Source: CBDIDH01 sp965277595 (GTDB lineage: Bacteria; Planctomycetota; Planctomycetia; Isosphaerales; Isosphaeraceae). From it: DNA of 64,000 nucleotides. The stretch spans positions 2,046,001 to 2,110,000 of the forward strand of contig CBDIDH010000002.1 in the NCBI GenBank assembly GCA_965277595.1. Reading direction: 5' to 3'. The notes under the pieces were generated by a model, which had not been told where the DNA came from, searched no databases, and saw only the letters and a program-made list of their open reading frames with translations. The position numbers and the translations under genes were made by a program. This document shows, one piece after another, positions 8,376 through 15,910 of the stretch (its first letter is position 1; every line of letters begins with the position of its first letter).

Positions 8376-10832
8376 ATGGCGAAGCGGGCACGGCGAGCAA
8401 ACGAGGGACCCGGTCCGGGAGGGCCCCGGCCGAAGGTGGTGATCGAGGACGTCTCGCTCGCCGAGGCGACTCGATCGCGCTACCTCAACTACGCGCTCAG
8501 CGTCATCACCTCACGCGCCTTGCCCGACGTCCGCGACGGTCTCAAGCCGGTCCAGCGTCGCATCCTCTATGCGATGTTCAACGACCTCCACGTCACGCCC
8601 GACGCCCGGTTCGTCAAGTCGGCCCTCGTCGTCGGCGAGGCCATGGGCAACTACCACCCGCACGGCGACCAGTCGATCTACTTCGCACTCGTCCGGATGG
8701 CCCAATCGTTCAGCCTCAGACACACGCTGATCGAAGGTTACGGCAATTTCGGGTCGGTCGACGGCGACCCTCCCGCCGCGATGCGCTATACCGAGTGCAA
8801 GCTCACGCCGATCGCTCTGGAACTGCTCACGGAGCTGCGCGACCGCACGGTCGACATGCGGCCCAACTACGCGTCGACCCGGATGGAGCCGATCGTTCTC
8901 CCCGCGCAGTTTCCCAACCTCCTGGTCAACGGAGCCTCGGGCATCGCCGTCGGGATGGCCACGAACATCCCTCCGCACAACCTCAAGGAAGTCTGCAAGG
9001 CCCTCGACGACCTCCTCGAAGCCCGTACGGAGAACCGTGAGGTCCCGCTCGAAAAAATCCTCAAACGCATTCTCGGGCCCGACTTTCCGACCGGCGGCGT
9101 GATCCTCACGACCCCCGACGAGATCCGCCAGGTTTACGCGACCGGCCAGGGCTCCCTCAAGGTCCGCGGCACCTACGGTCCCGACCCCGAGAAGCCGAAC
9201 ACCGTTTTGATCACCTCGATTCCCTACGGCATCGAAAAAGATGCCCTCGTGGCCCGGATCGGTGAATTGATCGGCAAGGGACTCGTGCCGCAACTGACGA
9301 ACGTCAAGGATCTTAGCACCGAAGACGTTCGGATCAGCCTCGAACTTCGCCCCGGCGCCAATTCCGACGCGGCGATGGCCTATCTCTTCAAAAACACCCC
9401 CTTGCAGACGAACTTCAACGTCAACCTGACCTGCCTGCTTCCCGCCGCCGAGGCCGACGTGGCCGTTCCGGCCCGGCTCGACCTCAAGAGCATCCTTCAG
9501 CACTTCCTTGACTTCCGTCTCGACATCGTGACCCGCCGCCTTCGCCACGAGCTGGCCAACCTGCTCGATCGGATTCACATCCTCGAAGGCTTCGCGATCA
9601 TCTTCAACAACCTCGACGAGGCCATCGCGATCATCCGTCAGAGCGACGGCAAGGCCGACGCCGCCCCCAAGTTGATCGCCCGGTTCAACCTCTCCGAGAT
9701 CCAGGCCGACGCCGTTCTCGAAACCAAGCTCTATCGCCTCGGCAAGCTCGAAATCAACGACATCCTTACTGAATTGGCCAAGAAACGCGCCCGGGCCGAC
9801 GAGATCCAGGCCCTTCTCGACGACGAGCCCGCGCGGTGGGCGATCATCCGAGGCGAGCTCAAGGAAATCGCCCGATACGGCGACGCTCGCCGAACCCGGA
9901 TCGACGGTCCCGCCGCGCCGGTGGAGTACCGCGAAGAAGACTATATTATTGACGAGGATGCCTGGGTCATCGTCACCCGCGACGGCTGGACAAAGCGTCA
10001 AAAGTCGTTCACCGACGTCGCCAGCATCCGCGTCCGCGATGACGATTCCGTCGGCTGGATTTACCGGTCGCGTGCCCGCCATACGTTGACCTTCTTCACC
10101 GATCGCGGGATGGCCTACACCGTCCGCGCCAACGACCTGCCGATGACGACCGGGCACGGCGACCCGATCCAGAAACTCTTTGCCTTCGAGGACCGCGAGC
10201 ACGTCGTAAGCGTTCTCTGCCACGATCCTCGCTGTCTTCCCGAACCGGTCGAGACCCCGGCCGAGCACCCTCCGCTCGTCCAGAAGATGCTTCACGGCGA
10301 GGTCGGCCACGTCAACGGCGATGGCGACGCGTCGGGTCTTCCGCCCCCTCCGTATGCCGTGGCGATGACCGCCGGGGGCAAGGTGCTCCGTTTCCCGCTC
10401 GCGACCGTCGCGCCGGTCTCGAACCGCAAGGGACGGGTCGTCGTCCGCCTTGACGCGGCCGTCAGCGATGACGTTGTTGTCGGCGTCGACGCCACCGATG
10501 GCTCGGAAACGGTCTGTCTGGCCACCCGAGGCGCCCGGGTTCTGATCTTCCCGGTGACCGAGGCCAACATCGTCTCGGGCGCGGCCAAGGGAGTGACGGC
10601 CATCAAGCTCGACAGCAAGGATCGCGTACTCGGCTTCGCCCTGGCCAACAAGATGCGCGAGGGCCTGACCGTGACCACGAACCGAGGCGCCACCATGGTC
10701 GTCCGTGCCACCAAATACCCCGTCACCGGTCGCGGCGGTAAGGGTTATGGCGTCCTTCAACGCGGCTCACTTAACGCCATTGTTCCCGACGAGGCCAAGC
10801 CCGTCCCGCCCGTCGAAGACGTGGCGGAATAA
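8376..10832 (+). CDS. gyrA: Type IIA topoisomerase subunit A (GyrA/ParC family)
   Basis: About 818 aa. The breakage-reunion domain begins ATRSRYLNYALSVI. The catalytic tyrosine is Tyr138 in PAAMRYTE. The quinolone region reads NYHPHGDQSIYFALVRMAQ. GVASGI-type and IPPHN motifs follow, then a coiled coil and a C-terminal beta-pinwheel region. The GyrA-box equivalent near the C-terminus is only VTGRGGKG, so gyrase versus topoisomerase IV activity is not settled. With subunit B (11224) it would form an A2B2 enzyme that manages DNA supercoiling. The start is uncertain: ATGs at 8331 (after AGGAGG), 8364 and 8376 are all in frame. MAKR at 8376 was chosen because the conserved domain begins soon after it. 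Confidence 0.92.
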   Translation: MAKRARRANEGPGPGGPRPKVVIEDVSLAEATRSRYLNYALSVITSRALPDVRDGLKPVQRRILYAMFNDLHVTPDARFVKSALVVGEAMGNYHPHGDQSIYFALVRMAQSFSLRHTLIEGYGNFGSVDGDPPAAMRYTECKLTPIALELLTELRDRTVDMRPNYASTRMEPIVLPAQFPNLLVNGASGIAVGMATNIPPHNLKEVCKALDDLLEARTENREVPLEKILKRILGPDFPTGGVILTTPDEIRQVYATGQGSLKVRGTYGPDPEKPNTVLITSIPYGIEKDALVARIGELIGKGLVPQLTNVKDLSTEDVRISLELRPGANSDAAMAYLFKNTPLQTNFNVNLTCLLPAAEADVAVPARLDLKSILQHFLDFRLDIVTRRLRHELANLLDRIHILEGFAIIFNNLDEAIAIIRQSDGKADAAPKLIARFNLSEIQADAVLETKLYRLGKLEINDILTELAKKRARADEIQALLDDEPARWAIIRGELKEIARYGDARRTRIDGPAAPVEYREEDYIIDEDAWVIVTRDGWTKRQKSFTDVASIRVRDDDSVGWIYRSRARHTLTFFTDRGMAYTVRANDLPMTTGHGDPIQKLFAFEDREHVVSVLCHDPRCLPEPVETPAEHPPLVQKMLHGEVGHVNGDGDASGLPPPPYAVAMTAGGKVLRFPLATVAPVSNRKGRVVVRLDAAVSDDVVVGVDATDGSETVCLATRGARVLIFPVTEANIVSGAAKGVTAIKLDSKDRVLGFALANKMREGLTVTTNRGATMVVRATKYPVTGRGGKGYGVLQRGSLNAIVPDEAKPVPPVEDVAE

Positions 10833-10869
10833 GCTGGATCGCGATTCAAGACGCGAGGATTTGACTCTG

Positions 10870-11079
10870 ATGGTCAGGAAATTTACCGTCAGCGATGGAA
10901 AAATGGTCCTGGTCCTCCAACCCGCCGAAAAGGGTTGGTATGCCGTGACTTCTCCCTTTGATCCGGCGATCCAAACCCAGGCGAATTCGATTGAGGAAGC
11001 GTTTCTCATGGCTTACGATGCGCAAAAATGTCTCAAGGCGGCGAGAAAACGCCTGATAAATCATCTTTTTGAAAACTGA
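10870..11079 (+). CDS. Small HicB-like protein (solo)
   Basis: 69 aa starting MVRKFTVSDGKMVLVLQP. The pattern GWYAVTSPFDPAIQTQA-NSIEEAFLMAYDA resembles the partial RNase-H fold of HicB/UPF0150 antitoxins: a strand ending in G-W/Y-x-V-x-x-P, then S-x-E-E-A and a helix. There is no HicA toxin and no DNA-binding tail, so it may be a stand-alone domain rather than an antitoxin. It lies 37 nt after gyrA and before gyrB on the same strand. Codon use is less GC-rich than in the gyr genes. Identification is tentative. Confidence 0.55.
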   Translation: MVRKFTVSDGKMVLVLQPAEKGWYAVTSPFDPAIQTQANSIEEAFLMAYDAQKCLKAARKRLINHLFEN

Positions 11080-11223
11080 GAAATCAAAATCTCTTTTAAT
11101 GAAATAATTGGCAGAATGATTTAAAAAGAAAATCTCAATTGCGGCTTTTATCTTTCTTGCAAATATTTTCCGACCCGTACCGAGTGATTCGAAAGTTGTC
11201 CCCCGTCGATCGGGATCGCTATC

Positions 11224-13146
11224 ATGGCATCAGGCTCATACAATGCCGATTCAATCACCGTCCTTGAGGGCCTTGAGGCCGTCCGGCGTCGACCCGGCAT
11301 GTATATCGGCGGCGTCGACAAGTCGGGTCTGCACCATCTTGTCTGGGAGGTGGTCGACAACGCTGTTGACGAGGTGATGAACGGCCACGCGACCCGGATC
11401 GTCGTCACGCTTGAAGCCAACGGCAAGACCGTCTCGGTGGCCGATAACGGCCGGGGCATTCCCGTCGACGTTCATCCACAGACCGGCAAGAGTGCGCTTG
11501 AAGTCATCTTCACGACCCTTCACGCCGGCGGCAAGTTTGACAACGACGCGTACAAGGTTGCCGGCGGCCTGCACGGGGTCGGAGCCAGCGTCGTCAACGC
11601 GCTCAGCCAGAGCCTCGTGGCGCAGGTCCGTCGCGACGGAATCACCTATACCCAGCGCTACAAGCGCGGCAAGCCGGTCGGCCCGGTTGAACCAGGCGAA
11701 CCGGCCCGAGGAACGGGAACAACCGTCACGTTCACTCCCGATCCCGAGATCTTCCTCGACGTCGATTATGACGTGAAGGAGATCGCCGAACGCCTGGAAG
11801 TGAAGACCTATTTGAATCGAGGGCTGGTCATCCAGTTCGTCGACCGGACCCACGACAAGTCATACGAGTATCGCCACGACGGCGGCGTCGCCGACTTTCT
11901 CGACGCCATGGGCAAGGCGCGTGAAGATCACCGGGTCGCCGCTCAGCCGTTCGTCCTGGAACGCGAAGACCCTCACGACGGCCTTCGGCTGAACCTTGCC
12001 CTGGCCTGGACCGAGGCAACCGACGAGGAGATTCGATCGTTCGTCAACACGATTCCGACCCGCGACGGCGGCACGCATGAGCAGGGAATGCGCGACGCCG
12101 TCAAGGCCGCGGTGCTCCGGTTCATGAAGGAGCACGACCTCAACAAGAAGGGGATCGAGGTCAAGGGCGAAGATATCCGCGAGGGGCTCACCGCCGTTCT
12201 CTCCGTCTTTGTCCGCGAGCCGCAATTTCAAGGGCAGACCAAGGGGCGTTTGAATAATCCCGAGGTCAAGGGGCTCGTCGAGTCGATGGTTCGCCCCCGG
12301 CTCGAAGACTTTCTCTTCAAGAACAAGAGCATCGGAGACGCGATCGCCCAGCGCGTCATTCAGGCCGCCCGGGCGCGCGAGGCGTCGCGCGCCGCGGCCT
12401 CGCAGGTGCGCCGAAAGACGGCGATCAGCAACAAGCTGAACCTCCCCGGCAAGCTCCACGACTGCGACAGCTCAAACCCCGAAGAATCCGAGCTATTCAT
12501 CGTCGAGGGCGATAGCGCCGGCGGCTCCGCCAAGCAAGGCCGCGACCGCGACATCCAGGCGATCTTGCCGCTCAAGGGGAAAGTCCTCAACGCCGAACAG
12601 GCGGGCAAGGCCAAGGTGCTCGACAACAAGGAACTGACCGACATCGTCAGCGCTCTTGGCTGCGGGATGGACGACCAGTACGACGCCTCCCGCCTTCGAT
12701 ACGGCAAGGTGATCCTTCTGACCGACGCCGATAGCGACGGCCACCACATCGCCACGCTTCTCCTGACCTTCTTTTATCGACACATCGGCGCCCTTCTGGA
12801 AGACGGCCGCGTCTTCCTCGCCTGCCCGCCCCTTTACAAGGTCGCCTGGGGCAAGGAAACCCACTGGGCCGCCGACGACGCCAGCCGCGACCGCATCCTC
12901 GCCCGCCTCCCCAAAAACGCCAAGCCCAACATCACCCGGTTCAAAGGTCTTGGCGAGATGCCCGCCGCGCTCCTCTACGAGACCACGCTTGACCCCGCCC
13001 GCCGCCGCCTCCTTCGCGTCACCGTTCCCGACGACGATCGCCCCTACACCGAACGCACCGTCGCCGACCTCATGGGCAAGGAACCCGAGGCCCGGTTTAA
13101 CTTCATCATGCAGGAAGCGTACACCGCCAAGGATATCGATATCTAA
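11224..13146 (+). CDS. gyrB: Type IIA topoisomerase subunit B (GyrB/ParE family)
   Basis: 640 aa. The GHKL ATPase part shows RRPGMYIG, EVVDNAVDE (Mg/ATP Asn box), DNGRGIPVDVH and GGLHGVGASVVNAL. The TOPRIM part has IVEGDSAGGSAKQGRDRD and LTDADSDGHHI, and the C-terminus has FKGLGEMPAALLYETT. Length matches ParE or the shorter GyrBs lacking the proteobacterial insertion. It pairs with the A subunit upstream. The 144-nt gap in front (11080-11223) is strikingly AT-rich compared with the window and probably contains its promoter; no exact boxes are assigned. Confidence 0.93.
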   Translation: MASGSYNADSITVLEGLEAVRRRPGMYIGGVDKSGLHHLVWEVVDNAVDEVMNGHATRIVVTLEANGKTVSVADNGRGIPVDVHPQTGKSALEVIFTTLHAGGKFDNDAYKVAGGLHGVGASVVNALSQSLVAQVRRDGITYTQRYKRGKPVGPVEPGEPARGTGTTVTFTPDPEIFLDVDYDVKEIAERLEVKTYLNRGLVIQFVDRTHDKSYEYRHDGGVADFLDAMGKAREDHRVAAQPFVLEREDPHDGLRLNLALAWTEATDEEIRSFVNTIPTRDGGTHEQGMRDAVKAAVLRFMKEHDLNKKGIEVKGEDIREGLTAVLSVFVREPQFQGQTKGRLNNPEVKGLVESMVRPRLEDFLFKNKSIGDAIAQRVIQAARAREASRAAASQVRRKTAISNKLNLPGKLHDCDSSNPEESELFIVEGDSAGGSAKQGRDRDIQAILPLKGKVLNAEQAGKAKVLDNKELTDIVSALGCGMDDQYDASRLRYGKVILLTDADSDGHHIATLLLTFFYRHIGALLEDGRVFLACPPLYKVAWGKETHWAADDASRDRILARLPKNAKPNITRFKGLGEMPAALLYETTLDPARRRLLRVTVPDDDRPYTERTVADLMGKEPEARFNFIMQEAYTAKDIDI

Positions 13147-13152
13147 AGAATT

Positions 13153-14088
13153 TCAGATCGTCATCACGATTTTCCTTGCTCCCTTCGCGCTCGCCGCCTG
13201 AAAGGCCGCTTCGGCGTCGTCGAGCGTGTAAACCTTGCCGATCAGGGGCCGAACGTCAATTTGTCCGTCCGCCAAGGCGGCGATCGATCGGGAGAAGGGG
13301 CCGCACCGCGAGCCGATCAGGCGGATCTCATCAATGACCACGGGGGCGAGGTCAACGGTATACGCGCCCGCAACCGTTGTTTTCAGGACGAGCGTTCCGC
13401 AAGGTCGGACCAGTCGAAGCGCCGTGGTCAGGCCGGTCGATGACCCCGTGCAATCGGCGACCACGTCGAACGACTTCGACAGTACGCCCGAATCATCGAG
13501 AAGACGCGTCGTAATCCCTTCACAGGCCAGGGCGAGCTTGGCGGGATGCTTGCCGATCAGTGTCACCTCGGCGCCGGTGAGTCGGGCCACCCAGGCGCAG
13601 AGGATGCCGAGCTTGCCGTCGCCGAGGATGGCCATCGAGACACCCGGCCCGAGGTCGATCTGTTCGGTAATCCGAAAGGCGGCGGCGAGCGGTTCGATAA
13701 AGACCGCCTGAAGGTCGTCAATGGTGTCGGGAACCTCGTGAAGATTCTCGACGGGCACGATCACGCGATCGGCCATCGCGCCATCGCGGCCGAGTATGCC
13801 GAGAACCGTCCGGTTCGGACAGTGCTGAGGCAGGCCCGACCGGCAAGTCGGGCAGATCCGACAGGCGTTGTTGATCTCGGCGGTGACACGTCGGCCGTCG
13901 TCGGTCTCGGCGATGAATTCATGGCCAAGGACGCCGCGAAAGCCCATGTAACCGCGAGCGAGTTGAAGATCGGTGTCGCAAATGCCGACCGATTTCACTC
14001 TTAGAGCGATTTCATCCGACGCCGCGACCGGCGTGGGCAGGTCATGGCGGAGCCGGATCGAAGAACCATCGCAGTAAACGCCTCGCAT
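13153..14088 (-). CDS. Zinc-dependent MDR alcohol/polyol dehydrogenase
   Basis: 311 aa, slightly short for the family. The catalytic zinc ligands lie in SVGICDTD (Cys) and GHEF (His-Glu). The structural zinc loop is CRICPTCRSGLPQHC with four cysteines. The Rossmann motif is AILGDGKLGILCAWVARL, indicating NAD(P)+ use. The C-terminal Y-T-L-D-D-A-E-A-A-F segment is typical. It oxidises an alcohol or polyol; the substrate is unknown. It converges on gyrB with 6 nt between the stops, so there is no room for a separate terminator. Confidence 0.88.
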   Translation of the reverse strand: MRGVYCDGSSIRLRHDLPTPVAASDEIALRVKSVGICDTDLQLARGYMGFRGVLGHEFIAETDDGRRVTAEINNACRICPTCRSGLPQHCPNRTVLGILGRDGAMADRVIVPVENLHEVPDTIDDLQAVFIEPLAAAFRITEQIDLGPGVSMAILGDGKLGILCAWVARLTGAEVTLIGKHPAKLALACEGITTRLLDDSGVLSKSFDVVADCTGSSTGLTTALRLVRPCGTLVLKTTVAGAYTVDLAPVVIDEIRLIGSRCGPFSRSIAALADGQIDVRPLIGKVYTLDDAEAAFQAASAKGARKIVMTI

Positions 14089-14435
14089 CAGGTAGGGTAC
14101 TCCGGCCTGGGTCAGTGAAATCGTTATTTTCCTCCAAGTTACCTTGGAGAGACGGCGGGTGAACGGTAAACTCGCTCGCCACTTGGATCATGGACTCCGC
14201 CAAAGACTCTGCCAGACCTTGCCTCGCCAGTTGGCTGGCGAGCCTGAGGGCTCGGGGCGTCCTATTGGTTTGAGAAGAATGGCTCAGAGTCCGGGAACAG
14301 AGAAAGAAATGGTCGCGCCGGTTTTTTTTCTGGCGAGATCCGGGCCGGTTCGTGTCCCCAATCCGTCAGACGCAGCATTGGCGATCCGTTTCGAATGAAT
14401 GAACCGTTCGATGACCTCGTGAGACAAGGTTTGGT
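14089..14435. other. intergenic region with two small hairpins
   Basis: 347 nt between divergent genes, so it should hold promoters for both the MDR dehydrogenase and the desaturase. Two inverted repeats are visible: CTCCAAG-TTAC-CTTGGAG at 14132-14149 and CTCGCCAG-TTGG-CTGGCGAG at 14223-14242. Neither is followed by a T-run, so they are not intrinsic terminators. They could be operators or mRNA stem-loops. No gene is supported. Confidence 0.5.
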
Positions 14436-15386
14436 ATGACGACAACGACGACCACTCCACCTGCATCGAACCGGATCGCCTGGCCGGCGACCATCTGGAT
14501 CGGGTCTTTTCATCTGCTCGCCCTGCTTGCGTTCGTGCCGGCCTTCTTTTCGTGGAAGGCGCTGGCGGTTTGCGTCTTCATGCACTGGGTTCTCGGCGGC
14601 CTCGGAATCTGCACGACGTACCATCGGTTGCTGACCCATCGAAGCTTCGCCACTCGTCCCAAGGCGCTCGAATATCTGTTGACGATGATCGGCTGCTGCG
14701 CGTCGGAAGGGGGTCCGGTCGGCTGGGTCGCCGATCATCGCCGGCATCACGCGCATTCCGACGAGGCGCTCGACGTCCACACTCCTCACGAGGGATTCTG
14801 GTGGTCGCACATGCTCTGGTGGATGACTCCCGAGCCAGACACCGAGCACACTCTCGAATACTATCAGCGCTGGGCTCCCGACCTCGCCCGCGATCCGGTC
14901 TTGATGTTTCTCGACCGCATCCATTTTGTTTTTCCGCTGCTGACGGCGGCCCTTCTCTACGCGATTGGCGGCATGCCCTTCCTCGTCTGGGGCAGCTTCG
15001 TGGCGACGGTGACCGTGCTGCACTCGACCTGGTTCGTCAACTCGGCGACCCACGTCTGGGGTTACAAATCGCACGCGACCCGCGACGACTCGACGAACCT
15101 CTGGTGGGTTGCCCTGCTGACCTACGGTGAAGGCTGGCACAACAATCACCACGCCTTTCAGACGTCGGCCCGCCACGGCCTCCGCTGGTGGGAGGTCGAC
15201 ATGACTTACGTCGGCATCAAGCTCCTGTCGTTCGTCGGCCTGACGCACTCGATCAAGCTCCCGAAGCTGACCAAGGCCACGCACGAGGTCCGGCCCGACC
15301 GCAAGGCCACCGCCAGCGTCTCTGCCGGGCATGCGACGCCCCGGCGGATTGACGACGAGAGTGAACTCGTCGGCGCCGCGAACTGA
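14436..15386 (+). CDS. Acyl-lipid/acyl-CoA fatty acid desaturase
   Basis: 316 aa with four hydrophobic segments and the three histidine boxes that bind the di-iron centre: HRLLTH near residue 65, HRRHHAH near 104 and HNNHHAF near 235. The spacing is that of delta-9 stearoyl-CoA/acyl-lipid desaturases. It introduces a cis double bond into membrane acyl chains using O2 and an electron donor, adjusting fluidity. No sensor or redox partner is adjacent. ATG 14436 is followed by a short Thr-rich segment before the first helix, and no better start is seen. Confidence 0.93.
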   Translation: MTTTTTTPPASNRIAWPATIWIGSFHLLALLAFVPAFFSWKALAVCVFMHWVLGGLGICTTYHRLLTHRSFATRPKALEYLLTMIGCCASEGGPVGWVADHRRHHAHSDEALDVHTPHEGFWWSHMLWWMTPEPDTEHTLEYYQRWAPDLARDPVLMFLDRIHFVFPLLTAALLYAIGGMPFLVWGSFVATVTVLHSTWFVNSATHVWGYKSHATRDDSTNLWWVALLTYGEGWHNNHHAFQTSARHGLRWWEVDMTYVGIKLLSFVGLTHSIKLPKLTKATHEVRPDRKATASVSAGHATPRRIDDESELVGAAN

Positions 15387-15396
15387 CGGTTTGGGG

Positions 15397-15474
15397 AAGG
15401 GCAAAGGACAGAGGGCAAAGGACAGAGGGCAAAGGGCAGACGACAGTTTTATGTCCTTTGCCCTTTGTCCTTTT
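15397..15474. repeat. Heptad repeat element, family B, inverted arms
   Basis: The left arm is GGGCAAAGGACAGAGGGC, with the 7-bp unit GGCAAAG/GGACAGA repeated. The right arm at 15451-15474 is TGTCCTTTGCCCTTTGTCC. The arms are complementary and separated by about 20 nt, so the element can form a strong hairpin directly behind the desaturase stop. Similar elements lie at 28152, 37355 and 51041. Confidence 0.85.
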
Positions 15475-15569
15475 CTCTCCGATCACCCGCGATTGCGTGA
15501 TATGAATTCGCCGTCCTCCTGAGAATCTGCTTGCCCGCGAGGCGAAGAGAGACGATGATGGTCGTCGAC

Positions 15570-15904
15570 GCGGCCCTAGCTCAACGGCAGAGCAGGGGAC
15601 TCATCAGTTGAAAGAATGGTGGCGTCGGGGGGTAACCTCCGAACGCGAACCGGGTGAATTGCGGGAACCCTAAACCGAACGCCTTGTAAAAGACAGGACG
15701 TTGGGCAAGGCAATCCGCAGCCAAGCCTGGTCGGGCCAGGGTGGCCAGGAAGGTTCAGAGACTAGCGGGGTGAGTCCCAACAATAACCCCCGCCGCGAGC
15801 GCCCGGCCTCCCTCGTTCTGGGGGAGGATGAGATAGTCCAAGCCCCGTGGAAACGCGGGGGCCCTTGAATCCCTTGGTTGCAGGTTCGAATCCTGCGGGC
15901 CGCA
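15570..15904 (+). tRNA. tRNA with anticodon CAT, probably tRNA-Ile2 (CAU, lysidine type), interrupted by an intron
   Basis: Joining 15570-15604 to 15868-15904 gives a complete 72-nt cloverleaf. The acceptor stem GCGGCCC/GGGCCGC is perfect. The D arm is GCTC-AACGGCA-GAGC. The anticodon arm is GGGGA-CTCATAA-TCCCT and the T arm GCAGG-TTCGAAT-CCTGC, with discriminator A and no encoded CCA. The anticodon is CAT. The core AGAGCAGG..GACTCATAATC..CTTGGT closely resembles bacterial tRNA-Ile2, whose C34 is modified to lysidine to read AUA. Elongator Met is the main alternative. The paired first base pair argues against initiator tRNA. The intron interrupts the anticodon loop right after CAT. Confidence 0.9.
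15605..15867 (+). ncRNA. Group I self-splicing intron (IC3-like) in the anticodon loop
   Basis: 263 nt with no reading frame of its own. The conserved core elements appear in order: P (AATTGCGGGAACC at 15657), Q (AATCCGCAGC at 15712), R (GTTCAGAGACTA at 15753) and S (GATGAGATAGTCC at 15827). The 5' exon end CAT pairs with TGGTG inside the intron to form P1, with the expected U-G wobble at the splice site. The intron ends in G (15867). The position and size resemble the Azoarcus tRNA-Ile(CAU) intron. Splicing needs only guanosine and Mg2+. The 3' end just before the terminal G contains a GC hairpin (GCCCC..GGGGGC). Confidence 0.92.
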
Positions 15905-15910
15905 TTCGCC

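Noticed and set aside
8511..10760. 749-codon open frame antisense to the topoisomerase A gene
   Set aside because: High GC creates long antisense frames; its composition is a mirror of the sense gene and it has no recognisable motif.
15878..15910. Upstream start of the membrane protein inside the tRNA
   Set aside because: The first 11 codons would be the T arm and acceptor stem of the tRNA; the GTG just after the tRNA is a better start.
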